A DNA stretch of 64,000 nucleotides from positions 62,001 to 126,000 of the forward strand of contig NZ_JAOPHT010000005.1 in assembly GCF_025515305.1 (NCBI RefSeq), in the 5' to 3' direction. Shown here piece after piece: positions 52,178-62,115 of this stretch. The notes under the pieces are model-generated. The model was not told the origin of the DNA. It worked only from the letters and a program-made list of their open reading frames with translations, and made no database searches. Source of the stretch: Roseicyclus sediminis. GTDB lineage: Bacteria > Pseudomonadota > Alphaproteobacteria > Rhodobacterales > Rhodobacteraceae. The first letter of the stretch is position 1; each line of letters starts with the position of its first letter. A program made the translations under genes and the position numbers.

Positions 52178-52506
52178 CACACGTCCCCTTCGCCGGTTGT
52201 GGGTGCGACGGCATCGGCCGCCTGTGCCCGGTCCCGCCGCACCACGCGGCGCTCGACGAAACGGGCCAGCGCGACGGTGGCGAGAAAGCCCACCAGCGCC
52301 AGCACGATGGCCACGTCCACGAAGGCCGTGTCCTCCGACAGGATCGCGTAGAGGCCGCAGAACGAGACGATGAGCACCGTCATCATGTCGAGGGCGACGA
52401 TCCGGTCGGGCAGGCTCGGACCCTTGATGAGGCGCACGAAGGCGAAGGCGACGCCCAACATCACCATCACGAAAGAGATGTCGACCGCGGTCTTGAGGAT
52501 ATCCAT
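52177..52506 (-). CDS. mnhF: Mrp antiporter subunit MnhF
   Basis: 109 residues, three membrane helices, with GPSLPDRIVALDMM typical for MrpF. The charged C-terminus is longer than in Bacillus MrpF. Follows mnhE by four bases. Confidence 0.93.
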   Translation of the reverse strand: MDILKTAVDISFVMVMLGVAFAFVRLIKGPSLPDRIVALDMMTVLIVSFCGLYAILSEDTAFVDVAIVLALVGFLATVALARFVERRVVRRDRAQAADAVAPTTGEGDV

Positions 52507-52510
52507 GGCT

Positions 52511-52987
52511 CTACTCCATCGCCTCGATCACCCAACGCTCCATCCCGCCCTTGAGCTGCGCGCGGATCGCGTCGGGATCGTCGGCGAACATGGCGTGGAT
52601 GTAGAGGGTATTGCAGTCATCCGTCACGTCGAGCGAGAGCGTCCCCGGCGTCAGCGAGATGAGATTGGTGACCAGCAGGATCTCCATCTCGCCCTTCGCG
52701 TCGAGCGGCATGGCGATGATGCCCGGCCGTGCCTTGTGCTGCGGCGTCAGGACGTCCCAGATCACCTGCACCGAGCTGACGACCAGTTCGTAGAGGAACA
52801 GGACGATCAGCTTCGACCAGAGCCAGACGCGCTTGAAATACCGGTCGCTGCCGGGAAAGAGAGGCCGAGTGACATAGAGCGCCGCGGAGCCCAGCGCGAA
52901 ACCTACGGCAAGCCCCGAAAGCGTGACGTTGCCCGTCAGAGCGGCCCAGGCGACGGCCAGCACGATGTTGAGCGTAAAGATGTTCAT
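52511..52987 (-). CDS. mnhE: Mrp antiporter subunit MnhE
   Basis: 158 residues, two to three helices, then a cytoplasmic domain with [15 protein letters not shown] and YIHAMF typical of MrpE. Starts inside the end of mnhD. Confidence 0.93.
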   Translation of the reverse strand: MNIFTLNIVLAVAWAALTGNVTLSGLAVGFALGSAALYVTRPLFPGSDRYFKRVWLWSKLIVLFLYELVVSSVQVIWDVLTPQHKARPGIIAMPLDAKGEMEILLVTNLISLTPGTLSLDVTDDCNTLYIHAMFADDPDAIRAQLKGGMERWVIEAME

Positions 52988-54522
52988 TCGCGCGCCTCCA
53001 GCATGGCAAGCCCTTCGGCCCCGACCGCCGGATCGCCCAGGACCGCCGCCACGTAGGCCGTCGGGTCGAGCAATTGCTCGGCCGAGCGCTCGGCGAAGGC
53101 CACGAAGGGTTCCGGAAAGAAGCCGATGACGCAGGTCAGCGCGGCCAGCGAGGCGATCGGCAGGAGGAGTGCCGCCCGGTCACGCGGCGTGAGGACCGCA
53201 AGCCGGGGCTCCAGCCCGGCGGGGTGCGGCTTCCAGAAGGCATAGCCCCAGATCTTCGTCATCGAGTAGATCGTCAGAAGGCCCACTACCAGCGCGACGG
53301 CGGCGATCCAGTAGGCGCCCGCATCGAGCGAGGCCTTCACCAGCACGTATTTCGCCCAGAACCCCGAGAGCGGCGGGAACCCCGCCAGCGAGAAGGCCGG
53401 GATCAGGAACAGAAGCCCGAGGACGGGCGCGAAGCGGTACATCCCGCCGATGGCCGCAAGGTCGGTCGACCCGGCGATGCGCTTGGCCACGCCCGCCACG
53501 AGGAAGAGGTTCGCCTTCACGATGATGTGGTGGACGAGGTAGAACACCGCCCCCACGATCGCGAGCGGGGTGAACAATGCCAGCCCGAGGATCATGTATC
53601 CGATCTGGCTGACGATGTGGAACGAGAGGATGCGGCGGAAGTCGTTCATCGCCGCCGCCCCCAGAACGCCCGTCACCATGGTGAAACCCGCAACCCACAG
53701 CAGGATGGTATGCGTATAGGCCACGTCGGTCGTGAAGATCAGCGTGAAGACACGGATCAGCGCATAGACGCCAACCTTCGTCAGGAGACCCGCGAAGATG
53801 GCGGACACCGAGAAGGCGGGCGTGTGGTACGAGGCCGGCAGCCAGAAGAACAGCGGGAAGACGGCGGCCTTCACGCCGAAGGCGATCATGAACATCACGG
53901 CGATGACGATCAGCAGGCCGGGATTGTCGACCTCCTGCACCGCGCCATGCAGGTCCGCCATGTTGAGCGTGCCGGTCATCCCGTAGAGAAGGCCCACACC
54001 CGACAGGAACAGGATCGTCGAGACGAGGTTGAGCGTCACGTACTTGATCCCGCCGTCAAGCTGCTCGCGCCGCCCGCCGAGGATCAGGAGACCGAAGGAC
54101 GCGATCAGCATCACCTCGAACCAGACGTAGAGGTTGAAGAGGTCGCCCGTCAGGAACGCCCCGCACACCCCTGCCAGAAGCACCTGGAACAGTGCGTGGT
54201 AGCCCAGGACCTCCTTCCGCTCGTCGATGTCGGCAAGCGCGTAGACCGCCACGGCCAGACCCGTGATGCCGGTGATCACCACCATCACCGCCGAGAGAAG
54301 GTCGGCCACCAGCGTGATGCCGAAGGGCGCGGCCCACTGGCCCATCTGCGCGGCGACCACACCTTCGCGAAGCACCTCCGCCATCAGGATGCCCGACGCG
54401 ACCAGGAGGCCCGCCGATCCGATGACCGACAGCCAGCGCCCCTCGGGGCCGCGGCGGAACAGGAAGGCCAGGACCGCGGTTGCGAAGGGAATGATGATGG
54501 GGGCTGCGAGTATCCAGCTCAT
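52984..54522 (-). CDS. mnhD: Mrp antiporter subunit MnhD
   Basis: 512 residues, about fourteen helices, Proton_antipo_M family. The conserved glutamate and lysines of antiporter-like subunits are visible in [17 protein letters not shown] and [25 protein letters not shown] at 54522 overlaps mnhC stop (ATGA). With MnhA it forms the proton/cation path. Confidence 0.93.
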   Translation of the reverse strand: MSWILAAPIIIPFATAVLAFLFRRGPEGRWLSVIGSAGLLVASGILMAEVLREGVVAAQMGQWAAPFGITLVADLLSAVMVVITGITGLAVAVYALADIDERKEVLGYHALFQVLLAGVCGAFLTGDLFNLYVWFEVMLIASFGLLILGGRREQLDGGIKYVTLNLVSTILFLSGVGLLYGMTGTLNMADLHGAVQEVDNPGLLIVIAVMFMIAFGVKAAVFPLFFWLPASYHTPAFSVSAIFAGLLTKVGVYALIRVFTLIFTTDVAYTHTILLWVAGFTMVTGVLGAAAMNDFRRILSFHIVSQIGYMILGLALFTPLAIVGAVFYLVHHIIVKANLFLVAGVAKRIAGSTDLAAIGGMYRFAPVLGLLFLIPAFSLAGFPPLSGFWAKYVLVKASLDAGAYWIAAVALVVGLLTIYSMTKIWGYAFWKPHPAGLEPRLAVLTPRDRAALLLPIASLAALTCVIGFFPEPFVAFAERSAEQLLDPTAYVAAVLGDPAVGAEGLAMLEARE

Positions 54523-54881
54523 CCCTTGCGCTCCTCTGGTTCGGCCAGCCGCATCTCGTCGGAGTTGAGGGTGCCGAGGTTCTGGTAGGTCCGGTAGACG
54601 AGCGTCAGCGCGAAGGCGAAGAGGCCGAAGCCGATGACGATGGCCGTCAGCACCAGCGCCTGCGGCAGCGCGTTGGCCACGGTCTCGAGCGGCGCATCGG
54701 CGCCTTCGGGGATCAGCGGCGGCGCCTCGGGCGTCAGGCGTCCCGAGACGAAGATCGTCAGGTTCGCCGCGTTCGAGATCAGGATCAGCCCGAAGATGAA
54801 GCGCAGCACGTTCCGCGCGAGCATCAGGTGCACCGATGCAGCCACGAGAACGCCCACCATGATGGCGACGAGAAGTTCCAT
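54519..54881 (-). CDS. mnhC: Mrp antiporter subunit MnhC
   Basis: 120 residues, three helices, NuoK-like ([21 protein letters not shown]). ATG at 54881 overlaps the mnhB stop. The C-terminal tail is acidic. Confidence 0.93.
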   Translation of the reverse strand: MELLVAIMVGVLVAASVHLMLARNVLRFIFGLILISNAANLTIFVSGRLTPEAPPLIPEGADAPLETVANALPQALVLTAIVIGFGLFAFALTLVYRTYQNLGTLNSDEMRLAEPEERKG

Positions 54882-55300
54882 CAGACCTCCTCCTCCAGCG
54901 CGAGCACAAGCGTCAGGATCGAGCCGAAGACCACGAGATACACCCCTATGTCGAAAACGAGGACGGACGAGATCGGCAGGCCCTTGTCGTCCTCCGTCGC
55001 CCCGATGAACAGCCATTGGCCGGTGAAGAAGGCGTCGTCGAAGAACACGGCCCAGACCCCCGCGCCCAGCGCCACGCCCAGCCCGATCATCGCGATGTTC
55101 TGCGGCTCGTAGCGAAGCGCGGCACGTGTCGCCTCGGCCCCTTGCGCGATGGCGTACAGGACAAAACCCGTGGCCCCGATCAGTCCGCCGATGAAACCGC
55201 CGCCGGGCAGGTTGTGGCCCCGGAGCAGCATGTAGACGGAGAACAGCAGCAGGAGCGACACCAGAAGCCGCGTCGCGGCGTTGAGGATGATCGAGTTCAT
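54881..55300 (-). CDS. mnhB: Mrp antiporter subunit MnhB
   Basis: 139 residues, four helices, MnhB domain with [28 protein letters not shown] at 55300, four bases after the mnhA stop. Confidence 0.92.
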   Translation of the reverse strand: MNSIILNAATRLLVSLLLLFSVYMLLRGHNLPGGGFIGGLIGATGFVLYAIAQGAEATRAALRYEPQNIAMIGLGVALGAGVWAVFFDDAFFTGQWLFIGATEDDKGLPISSVLVFDIGVYLVVFGSILTLVLALEEEV

Positions 55301-55304
55301 GATG

Positions 55305-57674
55305 TCACTCCTCCCCGTCCCGCGTGACCCGGCCATAGCGCGTGCCGCGCAGCAGCGCGTAGGCCGCCAGCGCCGCGATCACCACCACGGCGATCTCGCC
55401 GAAGGTGTCCAGCGCCCGGAAATCCACGAGGATCACGTTCACGATGTTGCGTCCGTAGGCCTCGGGCCAGCTCGCGACCTCGAAGTAGTCGGTGATGCGA
55501 CGGTCGATGTCGCCCTGCTCGACCGCGACGAGGACCACGGCCACCAGTGCGCCCACGGTGAGCGACAGGAACGCGTGGCCCGGGCGGCGCTCCTCCTTCG
55601 ACAGGTTCAGGTGCGGCAGCTTCAGCATGGCGACCGCGACGAGGACGACGGTCAGCGTCTCGACCAGAAGCTGCGTGATGGCGACGTCCGGCGCCGAGAA
55701 CATGATGAAGATCAGCGCGACACCGATGCCCACGACCCCGAGTGCTGCCACCGCCGTCATGCGGCTGGACGTGTAGGCCGTCATCAGCGCGCCGGCGGTG
55801 ATGAAGACGAGAACCGCCCAGTGCTTGAAGACGAGGCCGTCGAACTCCTCCGCGAAATCTAGGACGACGGGACCCAGCGCATCCTTGAGCGAGATCGTGA
55901 CCCCCATGCCGAGCGCGAGCGTCACGAAGACGATGACCATGTAGCGCTGAAGCACGCCCGACTGCAGGATACGCGTCTGCCATTCCGCCAGCGCCTTCAG
56001 CCCGTCGAGCGTGCGGTCCCAGCCGGGATCGAACTTGAGCGGGCTGATCTCGATCGCGCGCGCAAGGAAGGCGCGAAGCGGCCGCTGCGCGAGGTAGAGG
56101 ACGAAGCCCGCGGCGAAGGTGACGAGCGACAGCAGGAACGCCTGGTTCACCTCGCGGAAGAGGTAGAGGTCGACCGCGACGGAGGTCGATCCGTAGACCG
56201 CCCAGGTCGCCGGCGCGACGATCCAGGTCTCGCCCACGTCCGAGAAGACGCCCAGCCACAGGCTCAGACCGCCGAGGAGAAGCGGGCCGATCCACATGGC
56301 GGCGGGGCCTTCGTGCGTGCCCGACAGCGCCTCGGGCGTGCGGCCGAGGAAGGGCCGCGCGACGGCGATACCGGCCGCCACGAACATCAGGACCGAGGCC
56401 GCGAAGATCGTCCCCGTCACCCAGAGCGACGCGATCTCGGTGCCGAGGCCCGCCTTGTAGAGGAACTCCTTGCCGATGAAGCCCACGAAGGGCGGGATAC
56501 CGGCCATCGAGATCGCGGCGAGCGCGCCGGCGACGAAAGTCACCGGCATCTTGCGGGCGAGCCCGCGCAACTGGTCCACCTCGCGCGTGCCGGTCTCGTG
56601 GTCGACGATACCGATCATCAGGAACAGCGCCGCCTTGTAGAGCGAGTGGACCACGAGAAACAGCATCGCCGCCTTGATCGCGTCCTGCGTTCCCACCCCG
56701 ATGAACAGCGTCAGCGCACCGAGCGCCATCAGCGTCGTGTAGGCCAGCACCTGCTTGATGTCGGTCTGCCGCACCGCCAGCAGGCTCGCAAAGACCGTCG
56801 TGAAGCCGCCCGCGATGACCAGCGCCCAGAACCACGGCTCGGTCCCGCCGAGCGAGGGGTTCATCCGCGCCATCAGGTAGACGCCCGCCTTCACCATCGT
56901 GGCCGAGTGCAGGTAGGCCGACACGGGCGTGGGCGCGGCCATCGCGTTCGGCAGCCAGAAGTGGAACGGGAACTGCGCCGACTTGGTGAACGCCCCCGCG
57001 AGGAACAGGATGAGGATGGGAATATAGAGGGGGTCCGCCCGGATCTCGTCGCCCATTGTCAGGATGACCGATAGCTCGAAGGACCCCGCGACATTGCCGA
57101 GCAGGATCATGCCCGCCAGCAGCGCAAGGCCGCCGGTCCCCGTCAGCAGGAGCGCCTGCAGCGCGGAACGCCGCGACTTCGCGCTGTCGCTGTCGAACCC
57201 GATCAGCAGGTAGGAGGAGATCGTCGTGATCTCCCAGAAGACGAACAGCGCGATGAGGTTGTCGGCCAGAACGAGGCCCAGCATCCCCACCATGAACAGC
57301 ATCAGGAACAGGACGAAGCGCGGGTATTCGGGATGATTGCCGAGGTATTTCGTGGAATAGAGCGTCACCAGAGCCCCGATCCCGGAGATCAGGAGACCGA
57401 AGGTAAGGCTCAGCCCGTCGATCAGGACCGACATGCGGATGTCCATCGAGGGGACCCAGTCGATGCCGAGCAGAACCTGTTCGCCCGCGGCCACGGGGCC
57501 GAGGAACTGCAGGAACCAAACGAATATCGCGGCGGGGAAGAGGACCGAGATCCACCCCGCCGGCCCGCCGTAGACGCGCGGCACTTCCGTTCCGGTTTTT
57601 GCCACCCCCGTGACCCCTATCTTTCCGTCCCCGCCGGTCGCCGCCGCCGGGCCCTCCTGGCGCCCGGACCGCAC
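55305..57674 (-). CDS. mnhA: Mrp antiporter subunit MnhA
   Basis: 789 residues. Antiporter core about 80-400 (FVFWEITTISSYLLIGFD with the key Glu, FTKSAQFPFHFWLPNAM with the key Lys, HSLYKAALFLMIG), then MbhD/MbhE-like C-terminal helices (SRMTAVAALGVVGIGVALIFIMFSAPDVAITQL). The first predicted helix begins only at about residue 40; the usual first helix of MrpA seems absent and the N-terminus is rich in Gly/Ala/Arg. The GTG at 57674 gives the longest form; a GTG at 57605 (just before AKTGTEV) is equally likely. First gene of the operon. Confidence 0.88.
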   Translation of the reverse strand: MRSGRQEGPAAATGGDGKIGVTGVAKTGTEVPRVYGGPAGWISVLFPAAIFVWFLQFLGPVAAGEQVLLGIDWVPSMDIRMSVLIDGLSLTFGLLISGIGALVTLYSTKYLGNHPEYPRFVLFLMLFMVGMLGLVLADNLIALFVFWEITTISSYLLIGFDSDSAKSRRSALQALLLTGTGGLALLAGMILLGNVAGSFELSVILTMGDEIRADPLYIPILILFLAGAFTKSAQFPFHFWLPNAMAAPTPVSAYLHSATMVKAGVYLMARMNPSLGGTEPWFWALVIAGGFTTVFASLLAVRQTDIKQVLAYTTLMALGALTLFIGVGTQDAIKAAMLFLVVHSLYKAALFLMIGIVDHETGTREVDQLRGLARKMPVTFVAGALAAISMAGIPPFVGFIGKEFLYKAGLGTEIASLWVTGTIFAASVLMFVAAGIAVARPFLGRTPEALSGTHEGPAAMWIGPLLLGGLSLWLGVFSDVGETWIVAPATWAVYGSTSVAVDLYLFREVNQAFLLSLVTFAAGFVLYLAQRPLRAFLARAIEISPLKFDPGWDRTLDGLKALAEWQTRILQSGVLQRYMVIVFVTLALGMGVTISLKDALGPVVLDFAEEFDGLVFKHWAVLVFITAGALMTAYTSSRMTAVAALGVVGIGVALIFIMFSAPDVAITQLLVETLTVVLVAVAMLKLPHLNLSKEERRPGHAFLSLTVGALVAVVLVAVEQGDIDRRITDYFEVASWPEAYGRNIVNVILVDFRALDTFGEIAVVVIAALAAYALLRGTRYGRVTRDGEE

Positions 57675-57702
57675 GGCCCCCGAAACTGAGGAACCTGCAC
57701 TG

Positions 57703-58668
57703 TTATTGTCCGCCGTCCAGTGTCACCGGACTGACGAAACCCTCTGGCTTGACCGCGATCACGGCACACTTGACTGCGCCCAGGATCGTTTCGGCCGTAT
57801 TGCCCATGACGAAGCCCGCAATCCCCGTGCGGCCGACCGTGCCCATGACCACGAGGTCGACCCCCTCCGCGTCCGCGAATTCGGCGATGACCTCGCCGGG
57901 ATTGCCCTTGAGCAGATGGCGGTGGGCCTCGGGAATCTGCGGGTAGTCGTCCAGCAACGCAGTCAGCCGCGCCGCCGCCTCGGCGCGCTCCCGCTCGACG
58001 AGGCGGTCGACCTCGCCCTGCTTGCCCGAGGTGTAGCGACCGTGGCGCAGCGCGTGTTCCGCCTGCAGGTACCACGCGTGCGCGGCGTGAACCTCCGCAT
58101 TCTCGCGGGCCGCGAGACTGGTGGCCAGGTCGAGTACCAGCCGGTCGAGACGGTCCCGCGCCGGGTCTTCCCTCGGCCCGGGATCGACCGCTGCGAGAAT
58201 GCGGTCGAAATGCCCGTCGCCGGGCCCCATCATCATCCAGACCGGACAGGGGCACTTGCGCAGAAGGTGCAGGTCGACGCCCTTCAGCACGCCCCGACCA
58301 TGCGCGGCCGCCGTGGCGCCCTTGATGACGATGTCATGCCCCTCGCGCAGGACCATCCGGATGACCTCGACGAAGGGCACGCCCTGCAGGACCGCCTCGG
58401 ACACCTCGACGCCCTCGGACCGCGCCGTTTGCGCGAATTTGGTCAGCCGCGCACGGTGGTAGGCCAGCACGTCTTCCTCGACCTCGGGGCCTTTCGACCC
58501 CGTGAGAACACCCAGAACGCGCGCAATCTCGCCCGGCGCCGTCTCGACCGCGTCCACGAGCGTAAGCGCCGCGGAGTTCACCTTCGCCAGGTGAACCGCA
58601 CGCTCCAGGGCAACCTCGGCGAGGCTGTCCTCCGTGAGCACGGCAAGAATGCTCTTGAAGCGTTGCAT
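57703..58668 (-). CDS. tandem universal stress protein (UspE-like)
   Basis: 321 residues with two Usp domains (about 1-148 and 155-310). The second has the full ATP-binding motif MGTVGRTGIAGFVMGNTAE; the first has a degenerate one (KGATAAAHGRGVLKG). Similar to UspE. It is 28 bases upstream of mnhA on the same strand and may be cotranscribed. Divergent from a LysR-family gene. Confidence 0.9.
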   Translation of the reverse strand: MQRFKSILAVLTEDSLAEVALERAVHLAKVNSAALTLVDAVETAPGEIARVLGVLTGSKGPEVEEDVLAYHRARLTKFAQTARSEGVEVSEAVLQGVPFVEVIRMVLREGHDIVIKGATAAAHGRGVLKGVDLHLLRKCPCPVWMMMGPGDGHFDRILAAVDPGPREDPARDRLDRLVLDLATSLAARENAEVHAAHAWYLQAEHALRHGRYTSGKQGEVDRLVERERAEAAARLTALLDDYPQIPEAHRHLLKGNPGEVIAEFADAEGVDLVVMGTVGRTGIAGFVMGNTAETILGAVKCAVIAVKPEGFVSPVTLDGGQ

Positions 58669-58739
58669 TGCGTCCCCGTTCGCGTCCTTGGGGGAAGTAG
58701 GGATGCCTTTCTGATTGGTCCAATCGAAACTTCGGGCTA

Positions 58740-58764
58740 CTTTGATCGAGAAAATCTATCAAAG
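58740..58764. promoter_or_regulatory. perfect LysR-type palindrome upstream of the first OxyR-like gene
   Basis: CTTTGAT, eleven bases, ATCAAAG: a seven-base inverted repeat with T-N11-A spacing, ending eight bases before the LysR start. It also sits in the divergent gap with the stress protein gene. A second palindrome GATTGG-T-CCAATC lies at 58713-58725. Confidence 0.5.
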
Positions 58765-58772
58765 AGCCAGAA

Positions 58773-59693
58773 ATGCCCAGTCTGCAGCAACTCCGTTATC
58801 TCGCGCTCCTGTCCGAGACCCTGCATTTCCGCCGCGCAGCAGAGCGGGCGAACGTGACCCAGCCGACGTTGTCGGCACAGCTCTCGGCGCTCGAGGACAA
58901 GCTGGGCCTGAAACTGGTGGAGCGGTCTCGCGCGCGGGTCGTGATGACGCCGGAGGGCGAGGAAATCGCCCATCGGGCGCGCCGCATCCTCGCCGAGGTG
59001 GACGAGATCGTGGAGATCGCACGCCGGGGGCAGCGCCCGCTGGGCGGCACGATCCGCGTCGGCGTGGTGCAGTCGCTCGGCTCCTACTTCCTGCCGCTGG
59101 TGATCCCGGATCTGCACGCGACCTACCCCGACCTCAGGCTCTATGTCCGCGAGGGGCTCGCCGCCGACCTGGATACGCGGCTCGAGCAAGGCTCGCTCGA
59201 CCTGCTGTTCTTCCCCCTGCCCGTGACGGGCGCGGATCTTTCGGTCGCCCGCCTGTTCCGCGAACCGCTTCTGGCGGTCGCGGCCAACGACCACCCCATC
59301 GCCACGCTCGAACGGGTGCCGCGGGACCGGCTGGCCGGCGAACGCATCCTGACGCTGGAGACCGGCCACCGCCTGCACGACCAGGTGCGCCGCATCTGCG
59401 AGGAGACCGGGGCCGAGATCAGCCTCGACTATGGCGCGACCTCGCTCGACACGATCCGGCAGATGGTGGCGATGGGACTGGGCATCTCGCTCCTGCCCGC
59501 GCTCTATGTCCGCTCGGAGGTGCGCCCCAACCAACTGGTCACGTCGCGCCCGCTCGACGGGCCGCAGCCGTTCCGTGCCGTCGGCATGGTCTGGCGCACA
59601 CGGGCCGCCCGCAGCGCCGAATACCTCGAACTCGCCCAGGCGATCCGGCGCATCCTCCGCGCCACAACGCCTGAAGTCACCGTCATAGACTGA
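58773..59693 (+). CDS. OxyR-like LysR regulator without the peroxidatic cysteine
   Basis: 306 residues. HTH_1 about 3-62 (LSETLHFRRAAERANVTQPTLSAQLSALE, strongly OxyR-like) and effector domain about 90-300. The region ILTLETGHRLHDQVRRICEE aligns with the OxyR redox loop: the peroxide-reactive cysteine is Arg200 and the second cysteine is kept as C209. It should not work by the usual disulfide. Divergent from the universal stress gene. The next gene is a paralogue. Confidence 0.87.
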   Translation: MPSLQQLRYLALLSETLHFRRAAERANVTQPTLSAQLSALEDKLGLKLVERSRARVVMTPEGEEIAHRARRILAEVDEIVEIARRGQRPLGGTIRVGVVQSLGSYFLPLVIPDLHATYPDLRLYVREGLAADLDTRLEQGSLDLLFFPLPVTGADLSVARLFREPLLAVAANDHPIATLERVPRDRLAGERILTLETGHRLHDQVRRICEETGAEISLDYGATSLDTIRQMVAMGLGISLLPALYVRSEVRPNQLVTSRPLDGPQPFRAVGMVWRTRAARSAEYLELAQAIRRILRATTPEVTVID

Positions 59694-60015
59694 CGCACAC
59701 ACATTCGGGCGAGATGCCTTTTTCGCAGGGAAGTCATGCGACCGAGGGTCGGACGATCCGCATCCGGTTGACGGCAGGGACCGTACGCAAATCGTCCGGG
59801 GGATGCCGGTACAGGTCCGTGAGCGCTGGAAGGGACAACCGCCAGCACAGCACCGACACCCAAAACGAACCCACGCGTGCCCATGGATCCGCTTAACCAA
59901 TACCCTCGGTCGCAGTGAGAAGATATTCCGAGTTCCGGATAGGAGAAATACCCTCACCCCTTCAAATTCAATTGGAAGTTCCTATCTCGCTTCGAAGTCA
60001 GGGGAGCGACATACC
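59694..60015. other. intergenic between two LysR genes
   Basis: 322 bases holding the promoter of the second OxyR-like gene. The frames here are short and cross stops. Near 59920-59990 the sequence is AT-richer than the rest of the window and has imperfect repeats (TATTCC / GGATA), which fits a promoter. No gene seen. Confidence 0.4.
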
Positions 60016-60957
60016 ATGCCGAATGCCATTCCGCCCTTCACGCTACGCCAGTTGCGCTACCTTGCGGCGCTGGAGGACACCGAGCATTTCCGCGAGGCGG
60101 CCGAAAGCTGCGGCATCTCGCAGCCGTCGCTGTCGGTGCAGATCAAGACGCTCGAGGAGGCCCTTGGCCAGACCCTAGTGGAACGCGGCCGGGGACCGGT
60201 GCGCCTGACGCTGGCGGGCCGAGAGGTGTCCCGTCGCGGGCGCGAGATGCTGGACGCGGCGCAGGGCATCCTCGATCTCTCCGTCACGCTGCAATCGGGC
60301 CTCGCCGGCACGATCCGGATGGGCACCTCCGCCACGCTCGGCCCCTACCTCATGCCGCATGTCGTGGCCGACCTCCACCGGTCCCACCCCGACCTGCGCC
60401 TCTACATCCGCGAGGCCACCCCGCGCGACCTGATGCGGCAGATCAACGATGGCCATCACGACCTGATCCTGACCCAGCTTCCGGTTCCGGGGGCGGCATT
60501 CGAGGTCGCGCGACTGTTCCGCGAGCCGATCCTAGCCGTGCTGCCCTCCGACCACCCGCTCGCCGAGCGCGAAGGCCTCGACAATCCGGACCTTGCCGAC
60601 CAGACGGTGCTGACGCTGTCGCAGAACTACGCGCTCCATGACCAGATCTCGGCGCTCTGCTCGGAGACGGGGGCCTTCCTGTCGCGCGACTACGAGGGGA
60701 CTTCGCTCGACGCGCTGCGGCAGATGGCGGCGATGGGCATGGGCCTGACCTTCCTGCCCGCGCTCTACGTCCGCTCGGAAATCGACGCTCGCGCCGCCGG
60801 CGACGTGGTGACCCGACCCTTCCGCGGCAGACGCTTCTCCCGGTCGATCGGGCTGGTATGGCGCAAGAATTCGGGTGCGGGCGTGGCCTATTCCCGGCTC
60901 GCGTCGGCGATACGGGATACCGCCCGCCGCTTTCCGGAACTCGTCATCGAGGGCTGA
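60016..60957 (+). CDS. second OxyR-like LysR regulator without the peroxidatic cysteine
   Basis: 313 residues, close paralogue of the previous LysR. HTH about 10-68 (LEDTEHFREAAESCGISQPSLSVQIKTLEE). The redox-loop region LTLSQNYALHDQISALCSE has Ala206 in place of the reactive cysteine and keeps C215. An extra cysteine lies in the HTH (C32). GGGGAG lies nine bases before ATG 60016. Confidence 0.87.
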   Translation: MPNAIPPFTLRQLRYLAALEDTEHFREAAESCGISQPSLSVQIKTLEEALGQTLVERGRGPVRLTLAGREVSRRGREMLDAAQGILDLSVTLQSGLAGTIRMGTSATLGPYLMPHVVADLHRSHPDLRLYIREATPRDLMRQINDGHHDLILTQLPVPGAAFEVARLFREPILAVLPSDHPLAEREGLDNPDLADQTVLTLSQNYALHDQISALCSETGAFLSRDYEGTSLDALRQMAAMGMGLTFLPALYVRSEIDARAAGDVVTRPFRGRRFSRSIGLVWRKNSGAGVAYSRLASAIRDTARRFPELVIEG

Positions 60958-61068
60958 GGGCGACCGCAATTGCGGTTTTCGCCCATGTGCATTGACGCCG
61001 GGACCCGCGCCGCCATCATGGGGCCGAGATTTGCGGCCCGCTCCGCCCGAAAAGGGACCCCGCCGAGA

Positions 61069-62034
61069 ATGCCCACCGCCCTGACGAAAGGCCTGACGCT
61101 CCGCGGACTGGAGGTGTTCACCTCGCTGTCCCGCACCGGATCGGTCGCGGCCACGGCAAGCGAACTGGGCCTGTCCGCGCCGGCGGTGTCGCAGCAGATG
61201 CGCAACCTCAGCTCCGCGCTCGGGGTCGAGCTGCTCGATCACTCCCGCCGCCCCATGACGCTGACACCCGCGGGGCGGCTGTTTCTGGAACGGGCCGAAA
61301 CCGCGCTCGAGCTTCTGCGCGCGGGGCAGCGCGACCTCACCCAGCTCGATCTTACCGATCTCTCGGCGCTGTCGCTGGGCGTCATCGAGGATTTCGAGAA
61401 CGAGGTGACACCGACGCTCGCGGCGCGGCTGGCGGAGGCGATGAGCCAGTGCGCCTTCCGGCTGCAGACGGGGCCGAGCCACGCGCTGGCCGCCCGCATC
61501 GCGGACCGGGAACTCGATATCGCGATCTGCGCGGCCTACCCCGGCAATCCGCCCGGAACCGTTCCGCATCCACTGGTGCGCGACCCCTACATCCTCGCTG
61601 TGCCGCGCGGGACCCGCGTCGATGCTGGCCTGTCCGGCCTGGCGGGCCTGTCATTCCTGCGGCGGGACATGGACCAGGTGATGGGACGGCAGATCGAGGC
61701 CTATCTCGGCCGGGCCGGCCTCAGCCCTCCGCAGCGGTTCGAGATCGACTCCAACCAGTCGATCAGCGCGCTCGTCGCCTCGGGCACCGGCTGGACCATC
61801 ACAACGCCGCTCAGCCTGCTTCGCGCCGGGCGTTTCGCGGGCGGGATCGACGCCCATCCCCTTCCGGGCGAGCCGGTGGCACGTCACATCGCGCTGTTCG
61901 CGACCGACGACTGGACCGGGCCGATCCCGCAGCAGATCGCCACCCTGGCCCGCGAGCTGATCGGCACCCATTTCCTCGAACCCGGACTGGAGCGGATGCC
62001 CTGGCTCGGCCCGGCCTTCGCCCTCCTCGATTGA
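61069..62034 (+). CDS. LysR-family regulator
   Basis: 321 residues from ATG 61069: HTH about 9-66 (LEVFTSLSRTGSVAATASELGLSAPAVSQQMRNL) and LysR substrate domain. It is a different subfamily from the two preceding genes. The upstream open frame to 60970 adds low-conservation sequence. Two hairpins follow the stop. It may regulate the downstream acs gene, but that gene also has its own 560-base upstream region. Confidence 0.85.
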   Translation: MPTALTKGLTLRGLEVFTSLSRTGSVAATASELGLSAPAVSQQMRNLSSALGVELLDHSRRPMTLTPAGRLFLERAETALELLRAGQRDLTQLDLTDLSALSLGVIEDFENEVTPTLAARLAEAMSQCAFRLQTGPSHALAARIADRELDIAICAAYPGNPPGTVPHPLVRDPYILAVPRGTRVDAGLSGLAGLSFLRRDMDQVMGRQIEAYLGRAGLSPPQRFEIDSNQSISALVASGTGWTITTPLSLLRAGRFAGGIDAHPLPGEPVARHIALFATDDWTGPIPQQIATLARELIGTHFLEPGLERMPWLGPAFALLD

Positions 62035-62051
62035 TCGAACAGGCACGCCGC

Positions 62052-62083
62052 CCCGGCAAGGGGTGAACCGCGGCCTTGCCGGG
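62052..62083 (+). terminator. 10-bp stem hairpin after the third LysR gene
   Basis: CCCGGCAAGG and CCTTGCCGGG flank a twelve-base loop, 17 bases after the LysR stop. Together with the next hairpin it likely ends the transcript; no T-run is present. Confidence 0.55.
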
Positions 62084-62095
62084 CAGCTGCCGCGC

Positions 62096-62115
62096 GGGGC
62101 CGGCGCACCGGCCCC
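62096..62115 (+). terminator. second GC-rich hairpin, 8-bp stem
   Basis: GGGGCCGG-CGCA-CCGGCCCC, perfect, 12 bases after the previous hairpin and followed by CTGAAAAC. Tandem stem-loops suggest a strong 3' end for the LysR transcript. Confidence 0.5.
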
